A stretch of 64,000 nt of DNA, from contig JALFNK010000013.1 of assembly GCA_022782405.1 (NCBI GenBank), positions 62,001 to 126,000 of the forward strand. The letters are read 5' to 3'. Positions within the stretch are counted from its first letter, which is position 1; each line of letters opens with the position of its first letter. Below are positions 57,301 to 64,000 of the stretch, in pieces. This DNA comes from Alistipes sp. Its GTDB lineage: Bacteria > Bacteroidota > Bacteroidia > Bacteroidales > Rikenellaceae. The notes under the pieces are model-generated. The model made no database searches and was not told the origin of the DNA. It saw nothing but the letters and a program-made list of their open reading frames with translations. The translations under genes and the position numbers were made by a program.

Positions 57301-57731
57301 AGCGCTTCGGCATCCACGACGCGTTCGGCCAGTGCCTCGGGATAGGTGCACACGACCAGATAACCCTTGCCGTTGCCGTCGAATGCCCGTAGGGCATGCA
57401 TCGTAGCCGTACGCTGCACGACGCCCTGGGCATCCTCGACCCCGTTGGCCGCAGAGTGCTTGTAGGCCGACGGGAAGAAGCAGATCCGCGATTCGTCGAG
57501 CAGGTTGTAAAAGTCGTTCAGCAGGTAAGCCGCGGCGTCGCGATCCTCCGACACAAAGATATGCACGCCTCCCGTACGCGCCACGGCCGCCGCGGCATAA
57601 AACGGAAGCGCCCCGCCGACCAGCTCCTCGAGATGGACGGTCGTACGCTCGTTGCGGTATTCACGGCACAGTTTTCCGAGATTCTTCGAATCCGCGACGA
57701 ACTGCGCCATCTGCTCGCGGGAGGTTGCCAT
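54390..57731 (-). CDS. mfd: Transcription-repair coupling factor Mfd
   Basis: An 1113-residue DNA translocase that removes stalled RNA polymerase and recruits UvrA. The N-terminal UvrB-like region, a CarD-like polymerase-interaction domain ([20 protein letters not shown], about 430-449), RecG-like helicase motifs with Walker A GDVGFGKT (about 583-590) and DEEQ (about 682-685), and the C-terminal TRCF domain are all present. It begins 3 nt after rng and overlaps coaX by 4 nt. Confidence 0.98.
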   Translation of the reverse strand: [1113 protein letters not shown]

Positions 57732-57734
57732 GGG

Positions 57735-59285
57735 TTATTTTTCGATCAGATCGTTGTCCTTGCGGTCGTGATAGTGCACCTCGATGATACCCGTACTCTG
57801 ATCCTCGGCGATCTCCAGACGCACCTTGTATTTCCACTCCCAACGGCGGCGCAGCGACCAGATACCCTTACGCAGGAAGGCCGCCACATAGGGGCTTACG
57901 ACCAGTTTGATGTATTTGTGTCCGCGGTCCTCCGTGAGGAACGAAATCTGGTTCTCGATCTTCTTGTCCAGCAGTACCGTAGGTTCGATCTTGCCCGTGC
58001 CGTTGCAGGTCGGACACACGTCCGAGACGCTCTCCACGGCCACGGGGCGCACCCGCTGGCGCGTGATCTGCATCAGACCGAACTTCGTCAGCGGCAGCAC
58101 CGTATGCTTGGCCTTGTCGGTGGCCATCAGCCTGACCATCTCGTCGTAGAGCGCCTGCTTGTTCTGCGCCTTGTGCAGGTCGATGAAGTCGATGATGACG
58201 ATCCCCCCCAAATCGCGCAGTCGCAGCTGGCGGGCGATCTCCTTCGCGGCGGCCAGATTCACGTCCATGGCCGTCTGTTCCTGATTGTCCTCGGCCTTCG
58301 TACGGTTGCCCGAATTGACGTCGATGACATTCATGGCCTCCGTGCGCTCAATGATCAGATAGGCGCCCCGCTTGAGCGACACATACTTGGCAAACAACGA
58401 CTTGATCTGCTTCGAGATGTCGAAGTTGTCGAAGATGGGAACCGTACCCTTGTAGAGCTTCACGATCTTCACCATCTCGGGATCGATCACCTTGACGTAG
58501 TTGCGGATCTCGTTGTAGAGCGCCTCATCGTCCACGGCGATCTGCGAGAAGGAGCCGTTGAGCGAGTCGCGGATGATCGTATTGGCGCGGTTCATCTCGC
58601 TCATGAGCTGTGCCGGGGCCGTACTCTTGCGGATTGCCGCAACGGTCTTGCGCCAACGGTCGATCTGGGTCTGGATGTCATGCTCGATATCCTCGTCCTT
58701 GGCCTCCATGGCCGCCGTGCGGATGATGACGCCGAAATTCTTGGGCAGCACCGCTGCGGCGATACGCTTCAGACGCTTCTTCTCCTCGGCCGAACGGATC
58801 TTCTGCGAAAGAAAGACCTTCGAGGAGAAGGGAACCAGCACGACGTTGCGGCCGGCAAGCGAAATGTCGGCCGTCAGACGCGGTCCCTTGGTCGAGATGG
58901 CCTCCTTGGCCACCTGCACCATGATCTGCTGTCCGACCTGGAGGTAGTCTCCGATCTTGCCATCCTTCTCCACCGCCGGCTCGAGTTTCATGGTCTCGGC
59001 ACGCAGGCCCCGTTTGCCGGGCAGTTGCGAGGCTGCGAGTTTCTGCATCGACGGGAACTGCGGCCCCAGGTCGAGGTAGTGGATGAAGGCGTCCTTTTCG
59101 TGTCCTATATTGACGAATGCCGCATTGAGTCCCGGCATGATCTTGCGCACCTTGCCCAGATAGATGTCTCCCACGGAGAAGCCCGTCTGGCACTGCTCCT
59201 TGTTGAGCTCCACGAGCACCTTGTCCTCGCACAGGGCAATGGAGATCTCGGCAGGTGTAACGTTGATGATTAATTCTCTGTTCAT
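57735..59285 (-). CDS. rng: Ribonuclease E/G family protein
   Basis: A 516-residue endoribonuclease. After MNRELIINVTPAEISIALCEDKVLVEL an S1 domain follows (VGDIYLGKVRKIMPGLNAAFVNIGHEKDAFIHYLDL, about 38-73). The catalytic region has IDVNSGN near 319-325 and IIDFIDL near 359-365 with the metal-binding Asp residues, and CPTCNGTG (about 420-427) is the zinc link. No long disordered C-terminal scaffold is present, so it is of the short RNase G-like type. The ATG at 59285 is chosen over a longer frame because it starts the conserved domain. First gene of the operon. Confidence 0.95.
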   Translation of the reverse strand: MNRELIINVTPAEISIALCEDKVLVELNKEQCQTGFSVGDIYLGKVRKIMPGLNAAFVNIGHEKDAFIHYLDLGPQFPSMQKLAASQLPGKRGLRAETMKLEPAVEKDGKIGDYLQVGQQIMVQVAKEAISTKGPRLTADISLAGRNVVLVPFSSKVFLSQKIRSAEEKKRLKRIAAAVLPKNFGVIIRTAAMEAKDEDIEHDIQTQIDRWRKTVAAIRKSTAPAQLMSEMNRANTIIRDSLNGSFSQIAVDDEALYNEIRNYVKVIDPEMVKIVKLYKGTVPIFDNFDISKQIKSLFAKYVSLKRGAYLIIERTEAMNVIDVNSGNRTKAEDNQEQTAMDVNLAAAKEIARQLRLRDLGGIVIIDFIDLHKAQNKQALYDEMVRLMATDKAKHTVLPLTKFGLMQITRQRVRPVAVESVSDVCPTCNGTGKIEPTVLLDKKIENQISFLTEDRGHKYIKLVVSPYVAAFLRKGIWSLRRRWEWKYKVRLEIAEDQSTGIIEVHYHDRKDNDLIEK

Positions 59286-59456
59286 GTATCGTGGTCGGCG
59301 CCCCGATGCGCGAAACATACGGGAAGCGCGATAAAAAATATTGGGTCGCCTGTTGGTGATGAAGTGGCGGATAACTCCAAAATCTTCCGTAATCCGAGCA
59401 CCCGGAGTGCTTCCGGCAGGGGCCGGCGGTGCGGATTCACCGCATGATCTTAAAAT
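59286..59456 (-). promoter_or_regulatory. Leader region of rng
   Basis: About 170 nt upstream of rng without a gene. On the minus strand it can form a GCGGTG/CACCGC hairpin and an AGCAC/GTGCT hairpin, and TATGTTTC, a near -7 element, lies about 30 nt before the start. Whether the hairpins are transcribed depends on where the promoter is. Confidence 0.35.
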
Positions 59457-59493
59457 GGTAAAGCTAAAAGAGCCGGGCTCCTTTAGCTTTACC
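59457..59493 (-). terminator. Terminator of the HU-mS38-like unit
   Basis: GGTAAAGCTAAA (59457-59468) pairs perfectly with TTTAGCTTTACC (59482-59493), with an inner GAGCC/GGCTC stem; on the minus strand ATTTTAAG follows. A smaller hairpin TAGCACT-AA-AGTGCTA lies at 59500-59515. Confidence 0.8.
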
Positions 59494-59517
59494 AAACGTT
59501 AGCACTAAAGTGCTACC

Positions 59518-59607
59518 CTACTTTTTCTTATGACGGTTCTTGCGAAGACGCTTTTTCCGCTTGTGGGTAGCCATCTTGTGCCGCTTATGCTTCTTTCCGT
59601 TTGGCAT
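59518..59607 (-). CDS. 29-residue basic protein, AURKAIP1/COX24 (mS38-like) domain
   Basis: ATG at 59607 opens 29 codons ending at TAG (59518-59520). The product is almost entirely Lys, Arg and His (MPNGKKHKRHKMATHKRKKR then LRKNRHKKK), matching the tiny AURKAIP1/COX24-domain proteins conserved across Bacteroidota and related to mitochondrial ribosomal protein mS38. It is likely a small-subunit ribosomal protein. It lies 31 nt after HU and ends just before a terminator, so it is co-transcribed with HU. Confidence 0.88.
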   Translation of the reverse strand: MPNGKKHKRHKMATHKRKKRLRKNRHKKK

Positions 59608-59638
59608 AATCCTAAAATTTTAGAGGTTCTTGTTATAA

Positions 59639-59911
59639 TTATTTCACCTTCTCTGCGAAGCTCTTTGCAGGCTTGAAAGCAGGAATATTGTGTTCGGGGA
59701 TGGTAATCGTCGTATTCTTCGAGATGTTGCGGGCAACTTTCTGAGCGCGTTTCTTCACGATGAAGCTACCGAAGCCACGAAGATAGACATTATTATTTTG
59801 AGTGAGCGACGTCTTGATGCTCTCCATGAAAGCCTCAACGATAGCCTGCACCTGCACTTTCTCTACTCCCGTGCTTTTCGCGATTTCGCTTACGATATCT
59901 GCCTTTGTCAT
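59639..59911 (-). CDS. HU-family DNA-binding protein
   Basis: A 90-residue histone-like protein: MTKADIVSEIAKSTGVEKVQVQAIVEAFMESIKTSL (dimerization helices), VYLRGFGSFIVKKRAQKVARNI (saddle), TITIPEHNIPAFKPAKSFAEKVK (the Pro-bearing arm is NTTITIPEHNIPAFKP). It bends and compacts DNA. The start at 59911 begins the conserved domain; the longer frame runs through the promoter at 59955-59962. Confidence 0.95.
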   Translation of the reverse strand: MTKADIVSEIAKSTGVEKVQVQAIVEAFMESIKTSLTQNNNVYLRGFGSFIVKKRAQKVARNISKNTTITIPEHNIPAFKPAKSFAEKVK

Positions 59912-59952
59912 AATTATATGGTTTTTATAGAGTTTAAAACTGGAATTCGGAG

Positions 59953-59975
59953 TGCAAATATACACTTTATTTGCA
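59953..59975 (-). promoter_or_regulatory. HU promoter inside an inverted repeat
   Basis: TGCAAATA (59953-59960) and TATTTGCA (59968-59975) form an 8-bp inverted repeat with a 7-nt spacer. The minus-strand -7 element TATATTTG (59955-59962) lies in one arm, so a bound protein would block it. Confidence 0.65.
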
Positions 59976-60220
59976 TATCCGCCAATAAACCGTAAATTTT
60001 TTCACTTTTTTTTCGAGTTCTACCTTCCACGCTCACAACGCGATAACAAATTTCGGGCAAAAATGTTCCGCTTCCGGAAAATTCCGATCCGGAAACCGGG
60101 ACAAAGATTCTCCATATCACGCAAAGAGCTACACATCAGACAGTTAGAGACACATTGCGCATAAAAGTCGGCTCCGGCCCAATAAACCGCGCGGTTTTTG
60201 CGTTTACAAGGTAAAATCAC

Positions 60221-60228
60221 TATTTTTG
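60221..60228 (+). promoter_or_regulatory. Promoter of porX
   Basis: TATTTTTG is a -7 match; TTTTTG at 60195-60200, 20 nt upstream, is a fitting -33 element. Leader of about 20 nt to the ATG at 60252. Confidence 0.7.
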
Positions 60229-60251
60229 CAAATCCTAACTGCACCGACGCT

Positions 60252-61802
60252 ATGGTCAAGATACTCTGGGTGGACGACGAGGTCGAACTGCTGAAGCCCC
60301 ACGTCCTCTTTCTCCGGCAAAAAGGATACGAGGTCGATACCTGCAACAACGGATACGACGCCATCGACATGGCGTCGGAAGGCTCCTATGACCTGATTAT
60401 CCTCGACGAAATGATGCCCGGCATGACGGGTCTCGAAACCCTTCCGAAGATCAAGGAGGTGCGTCCGACGACCCCGGTCATCATGGTAACCAAGAGCGAG
60501 GAGGAGAATATCATGGACAAGGCCATCGGTTCGAAGATCGCCGATTACCTCATCAAGCCCGTGAACCCCAACCAGGTGCTGCTGTCGATCAAGAAAAACG
60601 TCCACCAGCAGCAGCTCGTTACCGAGCAGACGACGGCCGACTACCGTTCGGAGTTCGGGCGCATCAGCGCCTCGCTGCAGATGGCCGAGACGTTCCAGGA
60701 CTGGTGTTCGATTTATCGCCGGCTCACCGGTTGGGAGATCGAGCTCTCGGAATCCACGGACCAGAGCATCAAGGAGGTGCTCTCCTACCAGAGTGCCGAG
60801 GCCAACCAGGAATTCTGCAAGTTCGTGCGCCGCAACTACTACAACTGGATCAACAACCGCTCGGACGACACGCCCGTCATGTCGCATACGCTCATGCGCA
60901 ACTGGATCTTCCCCGTGGCGGACGAAAATACCAAGACGACGCTGCTGCTGATCGACAACTTCCGCTACGACCAGTGGCGCGCCATCTCGTCGATGCTGCG
61001 CGGCTACTACGACGTGGCGCAGGACGACTTCTACTGCGCCATCCTCCCCACGGCCACGCAGTATGCCCGCAACGCGATCTTCGCCGGGCTGATGCCCCTG
61101 GCCATCGACAAGCTCATGCCCAACAAGTGGCTCAACGACAACGAGGAGGGCGGCAAAAACCAGTATGAGGAGGAGTTTCTGCGGCGGCTCATGCAGCAAA
61201 GCGGCAAGCAGTGGCGCTTCTCGTTCGACAAGCTCGTGCGTCCGGAGCAGGGTCGCAAGCTCGTGGACAACATCCAGAAGGTCTACGACGCCGACTTCTC
61301 GGTGATCGTCTACAACTTCCTCGACATCCTCTCGCACGCCCGAACTGAAACGGACATCATCCGCGAACTGACGGAGGACGACGCGGCATTCCGCTCGCTG
61401 ACCCGTTCGTGGTTCGAGCATTCGGACCTCTACACGATCCTCAAGCTCCTCTCCGAACGGGGGCACACCGTCGTCATCACCTCCGACCACGGAACGATCC
61501 GCGTGGACAACCCCGTGAAGGTTACCGGCGACCGCGAGACCTCGTCGAACCTGCGCTACAAGACGGGCCGCAACCTGGCCTACAACTCCCGCGAGGTCTA
61601 CGAGGTGCTCAACCCGAAGGACATCCAGCTGCCGTCGAGCAACCTCACCTCAAGCTATATCTTCGCCTACAACAGCGACTTCCTGGTCTACAACAACGAC
61701 GCGAACCGCCATATCCGCTACTACCGCAACACGTTCCAGCACGGCGGCATCTCCATGCAGGAGATGATCGTACCCTACATCGTATTGAAACCCAAAAGAT
61801 AG
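60252..61802 (+). CDS. porX: PorX: response regulator with PglZ domain
   Basis: A 516-residue two-domain protein. The receiver domain (1-120) has Asp8-Asp9, phospho-acceptor Asp52 in IILDEMMPG, Thr80 and Lys102. After a helical linker, the PglZ/alkaline-phosphatase-type domain (about 205-516) shows LLLIDNFRYDQWR, ILPTATQYARNAIFAG (Thr267/Thr269, candidate nucleophile region) and ITSDHGTIRV metal ligands. PorX works with histidine kinase PorY and sigma factor SigP to control type 9 secretion genes, and its PglZ domain has been reported to cleave oligonucleotides. No PorY gene is in the window. Start 60252 begins the receiver fold. tsaE follows after 1 nt. Confidence 0.95.
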   Translation: MVKILWVDDEVELLKPHVLFLRQKGYEVDTCNNGYDAIDMASEGSYDLIILDEMMPGMTGLETLPKIKEVRPTTPVIMVTKSEEENIMDKAIGSKIADYLIKPVNPNQVLLSIKKNVHQQQLVTEQTTADYRSEFGRISASLQMAETFQDWCSIYRRLTGWEIELSESTDQSIKEVLSYQSAEANQEFCKFVRRNYYNWINNRSDDTPVMSHTLMRNWIFPVADENTKTTLLLIDNFRYDQWRAISSMLRGYYDVAQDDFYCAILPTATQYARNAIFAGLMPLAIDKLMPNKWLNDNEEGGKNQYEEEFLRRLMQQSGKQWRFSFDKLVRPEQGRKLVDNIQKVYDADFSVIVYNFLDILSHARTETDIIRELTEDDAAFRSLTRSWFEHSDLYTILKLLSERGHTVVITSDHGTIRVDNPVKVTGDRETSSNLRYKTGRNLAYNSREVYEVLNPKDIQLPSSNLTSSYIFAYNSDFLVYNNDANRHIRYYRNTFQHGGISMQEMIVPYIVLKPKR

Positions 61803-61803
61803 C

Positions 61804-62220
61804 ATGAAAACAATCCATATCACATCGCAGGACGAACTGCCCGAAGTGGCCGAGGCCGTCATCCGCGCCCTCGGGCGCCGCACGGTCGTCGCCTTCCGCG
61901 GCGGCATGGGCGCCGGCAAGACAACGCTTATCCGCGAGATCGTCGCGGCGCTCGGTTCCGAGGACACCGTAACGAGTCCCACGTTCGCCATCGTCAATCA
62001 GTACAAGGCGCCCGGCAACCGCCGCATCTACCACTTCGACTTCTACCGCATCGACGACGTGCGCGAGGCCTACGACTTCGGTTACGAGGAGTATTTCTAC
62101 TCGGGCGACCTCTGCCTGGTCGAGTGGCCCGAGAAGATCGAACAACTGCTACCCGAGCAGGTCATGACCGTGCGCATCACCGCCGACAGCGAGACGGCCC
62201 GCACCTTCGAGATCGAGTAG
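61804..62220 (+). CDS. tsaE: tRNA t6A biosynthesis ATPase TsaE
   Basis: A 138-residue P-loop protein: FRGGMGAGKTTLIREIV (31-47) Walker A, TVTSPTFAIVNQY switch region and YHFDFYRIDD with LCLVEWPEKIEQLLP. It drives the TsaB-TsaD complex in threonylcarbamoyl transfer to A37 of ANN-decoding tRNAs. One nt separates it from porX, an unusual but probably conserved pairing. Ends at a terminator. Confidence 0.97.
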   Translation: MKTIHITSQDELPEVAEAVIRALGRRTVVAFRGGMGAGKTTLIREIVAALGSEDTVTSPTFAIVNQYKAPGNRRIYHFDFYRIDDVREAYDFGYEEYFYSGDLCLVEWPEKIEQLLPEQVMTVRITADSETARTFEIE

Positions 62221-62261
62221 CCGGGCACACAGGACCTTCAAACGGCCGACACACACAAGAC

Positions 62262-62298
62262 AACGGGGGCTTCCTTTTTGAAAGGAGGCCCCCGTTTG
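62262..62298 (+). terminator. Terminator after porX-tsaE
   Basis: AACGGGGGC pairs with GCCCCCGTT, with an inner CCTTT/AAAGG stem; the T run after it is short (TTTG). Confidence 0.75.
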
Positions 62299-62324
62299 GC
62301 GTCAGGACGGAGGGAACTATCCGG

Positions 62325-62354
62325 TTGCGCATCCGGGAAATTTGCGTATCTTTG
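62325..62354 (+). promoter_or_regulatory. Promoter of the SRPBCC-like gene
   Basis: TTG (62325-62327) and TATCTTTG (62347-62354) are 19 nt apart, matching the Bacteroidota -33/-7 spacing. Confidence 0.7.
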
Positions 62355-62380
62355 CGCGGACCAAAAACACAACGCGACAC

Positions 62381-62797
62381 ATGCAGGAATACATCTCCAA
62401 ACAACATCAGATTCTCCGCCCCGCGGAGCAGATCTATGCGGTCATCAGCCGCTTCGACAACCTCACCCCCGCGCTGGCCGACCGCGTCGAGGAGTGGCAG
62501 GCCGACGAGGAGCACTGCTCGTTCAAGGCCAAGGGTTTCACCGTGAAGCTCCGCATGGAGGAGCGCGTAGCCCCGAAGCATGTGAAAATCGTGGGCGACG
62601 AGGGGGGCGTGCCGATCGACTTCGCCTTCTGGATCCAGCTCCACAAGGTCGCGGACTACGACACGCGCCTGCGCCTGGTGCTCCACACCGATCTGAACAT
62701 GATGATGAAGATGATGATCGGCGGCAAGCTCCAGACGGCCGTGGACCAGATCGCCGAAGGCATCGCCCGGGCCCTCAACGGCGCTCCGCAGTACTGA
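62381..62797 (+). CDS. SRPBCC (START-like) small protein
   Basis: A 138-residue protein with the helix-grip start QHQILRPAEQIYAVISRFDNLTPAL, strands CSFKAKGFTVKLRMEERVAPKHVKIVGD and FAFWIQLHKVADYDTRLRLVLHTDLN, and the long C-terminal helix MMIGGKLQTAVDQIAEGIARAL. This is the SRPBCC/polyketide-cyclase-like ligand-binding fold. No signal peptide, so cytosolic. Ligand and role unknown. Stand-alone unit with a clear promoter. Confidence 0.8.
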   Translation: MQEYISKQHQILRPAEQIYAVISRFDNLTPALADRVEEWQADEEHCSFKAKGFTVKLRMEERVAPKHVKIVGDEGGVPIDFAFWIQLHKVADYDTRLRLVLHTDLNMMMKMMIGGKLQTAVDQIAEGIARALNGAPQY

Positions 62798-62864
62798 CAC
62801 TCGGCTGCCGCGACCGCCGATAGACTCGGCTGCCGCGACAGAAACTCCGCACGGCCGCAGGCAT

Positions 62865-63176
62865 TCAGATCCGCGGTTTCTGGAACATGCGGATCAGCAG
62901 CGAGACGGTATAGATCAGCAATCCATAGAGGATCGGGATGCTGGCGGCCCGAAAACCTCCGGCCAACAATGAAAGAGAAATATCACCGGCCAGCTGTATG
63001 GCATGCATTGCCTGGCGAAAGCCGAACAGGGTGTAGATGAATCCGGAAATCAGCGCCAGCAGGCCGATCTCCTTGACCCAGGCCGGGGCCTTCCAGGCGG
63101 CAAACAGCAGACCGATCAGTTCGACGGTCAGAATCGACATGCCCGGCCAGCCGCCTTCATAAAAGAATTGAAACAT
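62865..63176 (-). CDS. 103-residue ExbB/TolQ-like membrane protein
   Basis: MFQFFYEGGWPGMSILTVELIGLLFAAWK opens the protein, with hydrophobic segments near 14-30, 37-58 and 77-98. GFRQAMHAIQLAGDISLSLLAGGFRAASIPILYGLLIYTVSLLIR resembles the MotA/TolQ/ExbB core (L-A-G-G helix), but it is less than half the length of a true ExbB. No ExbD partner adjoins. Similar short proteins occur in Bacteroidota; proton-channel activity is not established. The start at 63176 gives the conserved MFQFFYEGG opening. Promoter at 63220-63227. Confidence 0.7.
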   Translation of the reverse strand: MFQFFYEGGWPGMSILTVELIGLLFAAWKAPAWVKEIGLLALISGFIYTLFGFRQAMHAIQLAGDISLSLLAGGFRAASIPILYGLLIYTVSLLIRMFQKPRI

Positions 63177-63219
63177 ACGCGAAAAAGTTTTTAAGGTTCT
63201 GCGGGACCATTCCCACCGG

Positions 63220-63227
63220 CAAAGATA
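63220..63227 (-). promoter_or_regulatory. -7 element of the ExbB-like gene
   Basis: TATCTTTG on the minus strand, 43 nt before the start at 63176. Confidence 0.65.
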
Positions 63228-63356
63228 GTGCAGGCGGCGGCCGGCGGCCAAAAATCCCGCCCGCAGAAACCCGCTCTTCCGCGGTCAAAACCCGCTGTTC
63301 TGTTCCACAGGGCCCTGCGAAGCGGATTTCATGGCGTCCCACTCGGGAAATTTACC

Positions 63357-63364
63357 TATATTTG
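63357..63364 (+). promoter_or_regulatory. -7 element of the LytTR gene
   Basis: TATATTTG, 17 nt before the start at 63382. Confidence 0.65.
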
Positions 63365-63381
63365 TACAAACCGAATCCGTG

Positions 63382-64000
63382 ATGAAAGACGCCTTTCCGA
63401 TCCTCTGGTGGCTTGCCGCAGCCGCCATCATCGCCCTGCTTTTCCTGAGCATGGGCTATGCCGTTTCGCAGGCGGTGCTGCTCGCCGTGCTCTTCCTGCC
63501 CGGAATGCTCTGCGCCCGCTACTTCTACCCGCAGCTTACGTTCGAGGATCGGGAGAGGGGTGTGTTCAACGCCGTCTATCTCACGCTGGCCATCCTCTGC
63601 ACCGAATACCTCGCCATCGCCCTCGGACACCGCGCCTCGCTCCCCGAGATCGACATTCCCGGGCTGCTGCTCAATCCGCTCTTCATCCTGCTCATACTCT
63701 CGGCCTGCATCCTCCCGGAGATGCTGATCGAGCGCCGCCTCGAAGCCCGCCGACCCTACGACCGCACGCTCCGCTTCGTCTCCGACCGCCGTCCCGTGGT
63801 ACTTGACCCCGCGGAGGTGCTCTACATCGAGTCGAACGACAGCGAGGTGTGGCTCCACACCCGCTCGGGCGAGGCCTACCGCACGAAGACGCGCATTTCA
63901 CAGTGGGAAGCGCTGCTCGACTGTCGGTTCCTGCGCATCCACCGCTCCTATATCGTCAATACGGAGTGCATCGAAGAGTATCGTCCGACCCGGGTCCGGA
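63382..64000 (+). CDS. Membrane-anchored LytTR-family regulator (3' end beyond window)
   Basis: From the ATG at 63382, 206 codons remain open at the window end. The N-terminal 120 residues have four hydrophobic segments (about 6-22, 24-42, 62-82, 94-112), and the C-terminal part is a LytTR DNA-binding domain: VVLDPAEVLYIESNDSEVWLHTRSGEAYRTKTRISQWEALL then FLRIHRSYIVN. This is a one-component regulator fixed in the inner membrane; signal and targets are unknown. It is divergent from the ExbB-like gene, with separate promoters. Confidence 0.85.
   Translation, partial: MKDAFPILWWLAAAAIIALLFLSMGYAVSQAVLLAVLFLPGMLCARYFYPQLTFEDRERGVFNAVYLTLAILCTEYLAIALGHRASLPEIDIPGLLLNPLFILLILSACILPEMLIERRLEARRPYDRTLRFVSDRRPVVLDPAEVLYIESNDSEVWLHTRSGEAYRTKTRISQWEALLDCRFLRIHRSYIVNTECIEEYRPTRVR

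Noticed and set aside
54465..57392. 975-codon open frame antisense to mfd
   Set aside because: Same shadow effect; mfd on the other strand has all family motifs.

Overview
This window reads as a chromosomal housekeeping segment of a high-GC member of the Bacteroidota, most like Alistipes (Rikenellaceae). Seen in the sequence: almost every transcription unit begins with the Bacteroidota -7 element TAnnTTTG, starts are rarely preceded by Shine-Dalgarno-like sequence, and the gene set includes type III glutamine synthetase (GlnN), methylmalonyl-CoA mutase mutAB, PorX of the type 9 secretion network, a BlaI/M56 pair and a 29-residue mS38-like basic protein. The genus is an inference. I found no tRNA, rRNA, CRISPR array, insertion sequence or prophage.

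Layout. 1-5607 (minus): one operon rsfS-ftsH-cdsA-psd-AI-2E family transporter-riboflavin kinase, the last cut by the window edge. 5796-8570 (plus): an arsenical-resistance-like cassette (arsR, small thioredoxin-fold protein, arsF-like, arsG-like, PF03773 permease) with two matching ArsR-type operators. 8582-12956: oxyR divergent from trpS-ClC-PAS. 12981-13705: self-regulated membrane protein/XRE pair. 13781-20850 (minus): GH97 lipoprotein, the Kdo operon kdsB-kdsA-kdsD, and lon. 20929-30325 (plus): valS, rnhA, MsbA-like exporter, ileS, DksA-like protein. 30508-32395: Omp85-like protein. 32487-34672 (minus): blaI-M56 sensor pair. 34868-37856 (plus): amino-sugar kinase, murQ, HhH protein, rpsU. 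37900-40613 (minus): ygbA-like gene and glnN. 41065-45053 (plus): mutAB. 45129-59285 (minus): Fe-alcohol dehydrogenase, ppiD-like foldase, then a long operon rng-mfd-coaX-outer membrane protein-TPR-lptC-hemolysin/GldE-like. 59457-59962 (minus): HU plus the mS38-like protein. 60221-62220: porX-tsaE. The end holds an SRPBCC-like gene, a 103-residue ExbB-like protein and a divergent membrane-anchored LytTR regulator cut by the window end.

Envelope biogenesis is the common thread: phospholipid synthesis (cdsA, psd), Kdo synthesis, lipid A flipping (MsbA-like), LPS transport (lptC), outer-membrane assembly (Omp85-like, ppiD-like), cell-wall sugar recycling (kinase-murQ) and envelope proteolysis (ftsH).

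The most interesting parts are the arsREFG-permease cassette with its two operators, a TAnnTTTG-N5-ATG arrangement suggesting leaderless messages, the M56 sensor carrying two plug-like modules around a 19-residue repeat, and several self-regulatory palindromes placed over -7 elements.
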